Source: Buddleja alternifolia (Eukaryota > Streptophyta > Magnoliopsida > Lamiales > Scrophulariaceae). From it: a stretch of 64,000 bases of DNA. A program made the position numbers and the translations under genes. Location of the stretch: assembly GCA_019426215.1 (NCBI GenBank), contig CM033408.1, forward strand, positions 26,019,953 to 26,083,952, given 5' to 3'. The notes under the pieces are model-generated. The model ran no database searches. It saw only the letters and a list, made by a program, of their open reading frames with translations, and had not been told where the DNA came from. Below, piece by piece: positions 59,517-64,000 of the stretch (the stretch's first letter is position 1; every line of letters starts with the position of its first letter).

Positions 59517-61020
59517 TTACAGCATTGAAAGAAGGAAAAGACATAACCATCCAACTATGTTAAAGCCTTTCTCAATGAATGACGCATCAGTAGGCCACTT
59601 CCCACTCACAATCTCGAGCACCAGAACACCAAAACTGTAAACGTCAGTCTTATCTGTAGCTCTACCACTCTGCATATACTCTGCCGAATAAAATATTATT
59701 GAAGAATTCAGTATCAAAAGATTGAGGTCTCGTTTTGAAAAAGATGAAAACGAAAGAAAAATTCATACAAGCAAAGGGCGAACATGTTGCATGCATATGA
59801 AGAAAATGTCATCAAAAATAAATTTTAGCATAATTCCCTTTTATAGTCCCTCATTAAGTGCCCAAAAAACAAGTAAAGAAAAAAATAGTAATTTATTGTC
59901 CTCACCAGGAGCCAAATATCTGAGTGTCCCAGCAACAATAGTTGTGATGTGGGATTCCTCATCCACCAATAATTTAGCCAGTCCAAAGTCAGACACTCTA
60001 GCATCAAAATTTCCATCCAGCAAAACGTTGCTCGACTTTATATCGCGGTGGATAATTCGAGGGCAACAATCATGATGCGGATGGGCTAAGCCTTTTGCAG
60101 CTCACATGATAACATTTAAACGAGCCTTCCAATCTAGTTGCTCACCTCTCTTTGCATCAGAGATAGATATAATTAGTGTATCACAAAAAATGAGTGAGTT
60201 ACTGCACAACACAACCGAGATAATTTAATAACATATGGTTGCAAATTCCAAGAATAAACAAACATCAGTTCTTGTTTCTTGTGATGCTGCTCAAGACTTG
60301 AACAATATAAGACTTAACACTACTTATTAGTTGATGCGTGGATAGCGGACGAGATTCAAATAGAATTTCTTCAAAACTAAATGGTCGATCCCTATAAAAA
60401 CAAATATAAAAAAATTGTGGAAATCTCACACTTAAAAAGAAAATATTCTCCTTCCAGCAATTTGAGAAATGCAACAATTAGACCTTTCATTTGACAAGAT
60501 CAATATTTCGACATAAATAAGGACCTTAAGGACATGAGACCCAGTCCTTGAATGTCTGGAGATGCTAGTTTCTGTTACTTGATGTTGCTCAGCCAAACTT
60601 TTACATTAGTAGTACAAAATGTTTTTGATCAATGTCCTCTGGGTTACATTTTAGAAATGCACAAGTGCACGTTTTCATTTGTAGCCAGTTCACAGTAATC
60701 TAAAGAATAACTTTAAAATATGAAAATCAATAAAGGAGTCCTGACCATGAAGTGCTTCGTCAAGGCTGTCTCCTGATAGGAAATCTATATCAACAATCTT
60801 GATGTTGGGGAATTGCAATATCCCCAAAGATTAACCAGGTATCTGTGTTTGATGCTTCCAAGAATTTCTAGCTCCCTCTAAAAAAAAAACGATCAAACCC
60901 CTCATTTATCTTCACAATCCTTTTTAAGGCAAATAGATTCCCATCATCCATTGCAAGCTTGTACACTGTTCCAAAACCCCCCGCAGCAATTACGTGCTCT
61001 TCATTTAAAATCTACAGTTT
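59517..61020 (-). pseudogene. FEI-type LRR receptor-like kinase fragment (kinase domain)
   Basis: Minus-strand exon pieces cover much of a kinase domain. About 61015-60880 holds '[20 protein letters not shown]', the Gly-loop and catalytic Lys. About 60155-59906 has '[20 protein letters not shown]' with DFG and '[17 protein letters not shown]'. 59680-59540 has '[20 protein letters not shown]' and '[12 protein letters not shown]'. These match plant FEI1/FEI2 kinases, which act at the plasma membrane in cell-wall synthesis signalling. Lesions include stops and frame loss around 60880-60780 (an A10 run) and a TGA in the catalytic-loop exon near 60114. The leucine-rich repeat, membrane and most C-lobe exons are absent. 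The text between pieces is intron-like. Confidence 0.85.
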
Positions 61021-62414
61021 CTTAATGATATCCTTCGAAGAGTAGGGCAAATGGTGACGCAGAACCAAGCAAATATGAGTAGCAAACAGAAAAAGCCTAA
61101 ACAAACACAACCATGGGAATTGCCACCTATTAATACTACAGACTACACTACTGTCTAAAGCCCAAACCTAAAGTTAACAAACTATAATTAAGTGCGCATG
61201 TGAAGCCTGCCCAACCGATATCACCCAGAACCCAAGACTCAATACAGAAGAAGTGCCCGTTTCAACTTGCACAACAGAAAGTGTCATTTTTGTGAGTAGA
61301 TTTTGTAAGTTTCATTGAATTTAAATTACACCTCCGCTCAATTGCTTCAAAATTAGTACTTTACAAAGATTATTAAAACTGGGCATCACAAAAGAAAAGT
61401 CTACCGTGTATAAAGGCCTCCGATTTGCATATTGAACAATGGAATATAGTTCCACTAAGCAAACACTGAACGAAACAAAGGCTAGTGCTTCAGAACGTAC
61501 AAGGAGGGCATACACACGGGCATGGACTCAATGTGTGGAATAGCCGAGGAAATCGAAGAGAGGAAATGATAACCATGCTCATGCACGAAACAAGTATTGA
61601 CACAATGGAAAAAACACATAGCACACGCGGGTAAAACTCGCTCAACACCACACGAGTAAAAAAAATGCAGCACACACATGTAAGTGACCCTAAGAAAACG
61701 CTAGTTTCGCGATGCACCAAAAATAGGTGCAATTTTTTTGCCCTTCCTCGAGGCCGCAAATGGTGATCTGGCTGCGTGTAGATAGACTACCCTATCAACA
61801 CAAGACCTCAGAATTGAATCTGAGTAGGGTCTCAGATTCGACACGCAGCAGTAACAACATTTATTCTTTTAACAAAGGCAAAAACTGGCATAAAAAGAAC
61901 ATTTCAGTCAGCGGCAAACTAACCAATAACATGCGGTAAAAAAGTACACAGCCCAATTCCTAAACTCTCCGCCCAATACCAGTAGCAGCATATAATACAT
62001 TTTCAAAAGAAAATTCCTACCCCTAACCAACAGTAAAAAGAGTAATTCAAGGTAAATTGAGGAAACAAAAGATGATCCAACCAAGGCCCTGTTTTGAAAT
62101 CAGTCAGTCACACACGAATAATTCGTGAACAATTGTATATGCTCCACGTTGAAACCAAACCTCCAAAATATACCCATTCCATTCGTGTGAAAAAACCCAA
62201 AGGATTACGCATATATAGGCTATAGCAAACCATAGGGCCTGAAATCTCTTCCCACCCCAAGTAAAACATGACATTTGCAAAAGTACAAGCATCTATACGA
62301 GAGTAGAAAAACAAATGCAGTGCACTTTTAGTGAAAGAATTGCACAAGGACCTCGAGAAACCCAATCAAGGCACTGGTTTGGTAAATATATATGTGTGTG
62401 TATTATATATATGA
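61021..62414. other. Intron-like DNA between captured fragments
   Basis: No coding segment recognised. It lies between the kinase N-lobe piece and the beta-galactosidase exon and is of mixed composition with no terminal motifs. Confidence 0.4.
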
Positions 62415-62436
62415 TTATATTGAAAAGGTTACCTCA

Positions 62437-62603
62437 GGAGTGCTTCTCGGATAGTGAATAGAACCAGAAATGAGAATTTTTCTCTGTCCATTTATTATGA
62501 AGGATTTGTCATCATATGTAACAATGGTTCTAACTGAAGCACATGTCACTGATAATAAGACTAACAATACCAAAATGTTGATTCTCCATAATGAACCCAT
62601 CAC
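62437..62603 (-). pseudogene. Beta-galactosidase (GH35) first-exon fragment
   Basis: The ATG at 62603 opens a hydrophobic signal peptide ('[16 protein letters not shown]') followed by '[20 protein letters not shown]' and '[10 protein letters not shown]', the invariant start of plant family-35 beta-galactosidases of the cell wall. A gtaacc donor at about 62436 follows at the usual first-exon border. The catalytic Glu residues lie in later exons and nothing matching them follows downstream to 61021. It is an intact-looking exon 1 without a gene body. Confidence 0.85.
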
Positions 62604-63534
62604 TAATTCAGAGTCTCAAAGCAATATACATACACATATACTTATAAAGACTGGATGAGACAAACAACGAGTAATTAAACCAAGAAATGTCATCCAGACG
62701 ACAACAGCAAGTAATTCATAAGGAATACAAAGCACATCAAGGACAGTACAGGTTCAATTGAGGACATGCCGAAGAAGGCACAAAATATAAAGTCGACAAT
62801 GTGAACTTACTCTGAATTAAGGCCGGCGTTTGAATGCAGCAGAATTGGGGGCGCTGTGTCCACTGTGCAGAGGGATGAAAGTAGACCAGTGAATGCATAC
62901 TCTACTCTATATATAGTTATATACAGACCATGTTAGCTGATATAGGAACCGGTGTAACCGGCGAACGCCCGATGGAGTAGGTAAAGAAGAGGCGACGCGT
63001 GGCACCAAGTAGAACAGATGCCGGCCGGAGACAAGACCTCCGGCTACAATTATCAATTTACAGCGGATACGTGGCAAACTCGATGAGGACGCGTGGCTTG
63101 GTTTCACTGGAGGACGACCGGCGCAGGAGGTAAAGCAGCGCATGCGCGTGGGCAGTAGAGGCACAAATGACCGGTGAACGCTAGATTCCCGACAACAATT
63201 GTCCATTATCAGTGAACACGCGGCACGGCCGGCGGCGACACGTGGACTGTGGTTCGCCGGTCCGGGCGAAGACGTCAGTGAAAAGCGTGCTTGCAAAGAG
63301 CAGAGCTAGTGGGATTTCTGGAACCAAACAAGAAGAGTGGCGAGCGCGACGTCGTTTTGGGTTAGCGTGTAACGGCAAAGAAACTTAAAAATCGACGTCG
63401 TTTTGGCAGGCTTCTAATAAAAAAAATAAAAAATAATTACGACCACGGAAATTCTTGGAAACTCATACATGCCTATATAGTTTAGTAAAATATATTTCAA
63501 ATTCCACGTGTCTGTATTATTATGAATAATTATT
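62604..63534 (-). other. GC-rich leader/promoter-like DNA of the beta-galactosidase fragment
   Basis: 62820-63400 is unusually GC-rich for the window. A donor-like agagtaagtt near 62810 (minus) suggests a leader intron. gacgtcgttttgg occurs twice (about 63349 and 63394). Frames here are shadows of GC content; no protein is claimed. 63420-63534 is AT-rich and precedes the copia LTR. Confidence 0.45.
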
Positions 63535-63828
63535 TGTGGATGTCTATTCATCTCCCAATTTCTTTATGGCCACTTAACTTTAATCATTATGTCTACTCAT
63601 CTCCCAAAAACTCTTCATCTCCATGACTTTTCATTTTCCATCATGAGTAAATATAATTTACTCTTTAGGTAATAAACCTTTGGTATTCTAGTTTTGTGCC
63701 TATAAATAGGCAATGACATTGTATTGTAAAGAGACACAAGAATATCAATAAAAGAGTTTTCTACTTAATTCTCTCATTCTCTCATTTTATTCTCTCAACT
63801 TTATAATATTTGTGTTTATTTCATAACA
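63535..63828 (+). repeat. 5' LTR of a copia element running off the right edge
   Basis: Begins TGTGGATGTC, has a TATA box (cctataaataggc near 63701) and polyadenylation-like aataaaag, and ends TTTCATAACA. Directly after it CGTTATCAGCACGA is the primer-site text found beside many plant copia LTRs. The internal region is cut by the window end. Confidence 0.8.
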
Positions 63829-64000
63829 CGTTATCAGCACGATCCGTCTCAAGGTGTTAATCATTTTGCAATTTGGCTAAAGATATACATGGGGTACTCA
63901 ACGTATGATGTAAAATCCATTGAGAGATTTTCGTGAGTTATTATGAGTTTGTAAAGAAAATTGATGGACAACATTTTTAAAACAAAACAAGAAGAAAAGG
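63829..64000 (+). mobile_element. Start of copia internal region (truncated by window)
   Basis: Primer-binding-like CGTTATCAGCACGATCC at 63829-63845, then an untranslated leader. No gag codons yet. The rest lies beyond the window. Confidence 0.65.

Larger units (their letters stand above)
57867..63400 (-). mobile_element. Putative gene-capturing Helitron (3' end at 57867)
   Basis: On the minus strand CACCGCGCTTTAGCGCAGTG (about 57900-57881) forms a hairpin with one mismatch. It is followed by about ten bases and CTAG (57870-57867), then T, the standard Helitron 3' end. Toward its 5' side, all on the same strand, lie an unidentified fragment, pieces of a FEI-type receptor kinase and a beta-galactosidase exon 1 with a GC-rich leader. 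The 5' TC end was not identified, so 63400 is only a placeholder before the copia LTR. No Rep/helicase is present, so it would be non-autonomous. Confidence 0.5.

Noticed and set aside
62907..63378. Two long minus-strand frames in the GC-rich leader region
   Set aside because: They overlap each other, show no domain and exist because GC-rich DNA has few stops.

Overview
This window is nuclear DNA of a flowering plant, most likely a eudicot. Genes are split by many AT-rich introns, promoters carry plant motifs, and most of the sequence is transposable elements of plant type. I cannot name the species. Four ordinary plant genes can be read exon by exon: a zeta-class glutathione S-transferase (22233-24497, +), a HhH-GPD DNA glycosylase (26000-30941, -), cytosolic seryl-tRNA synthetase (33896-42300, -, including a 5' UTR intron) and an F-box/LRR-type gene with a frameshift (17576-19172, -). 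None of them forms an operon or pathway with its neighbours.

Left part (1-13600): remnants of minus-strand LTR elements, then a complete Ty3/gypsy insertion (2434-8934) with a perfect 5-bp target duplication. It lost protease, reverse transcriptase, RNase H and the integrase core, but kept gag, the integrase tail and a spliced antisense gene. After it come unassigned AT-rich DNA, a MITE and a hAT-type element. 13600-16120 is a mosaic of exon pieces from unrelated genes (DEAD-box helicase, JAZ repressor, OTU deubiquitinase) with a 0.57-kb direct duplication. 16750-22160 holds minisatellites, a local interspersed repeat, a truncated F-box copy and a Helitron-like 3' end next to the GSTZ start.

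Middle part (22160-44060): the three intact housekeeping genes. Introns carry elements with matching target duplications: a hAT element (29352-30116) and a MULE-type MITE (28342-28686) in the glycosylase, hairpin and foldback elements in SerRS, and a three-layer nest (hAT in hAT plus a solo LTR) filling the SerRS 5' UTR intron.

Right part (44060-64000): a Mutator-like element of 11.05 kb (44060-55112) with ~450-bp terminal inverted repeats and a decayed MURA-type transposase. A 6.26-kb copia element with nearly identical LTRs interrupts it. Next is a MULE-type MITE (56096-57343) carrying a tRNA-derived SINE with a 17-bp target duplication. From 57867 rightwards a minus-strand Helitron terminus is followed by fragments of a FEI-type receptor kinase and a beta-galactosidase first exon, which looks like Helitron gene capture. 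The window ends in the first LTR of another copia element (63535-63828). All family assignments come from motif recognition by eye; no database search was run.
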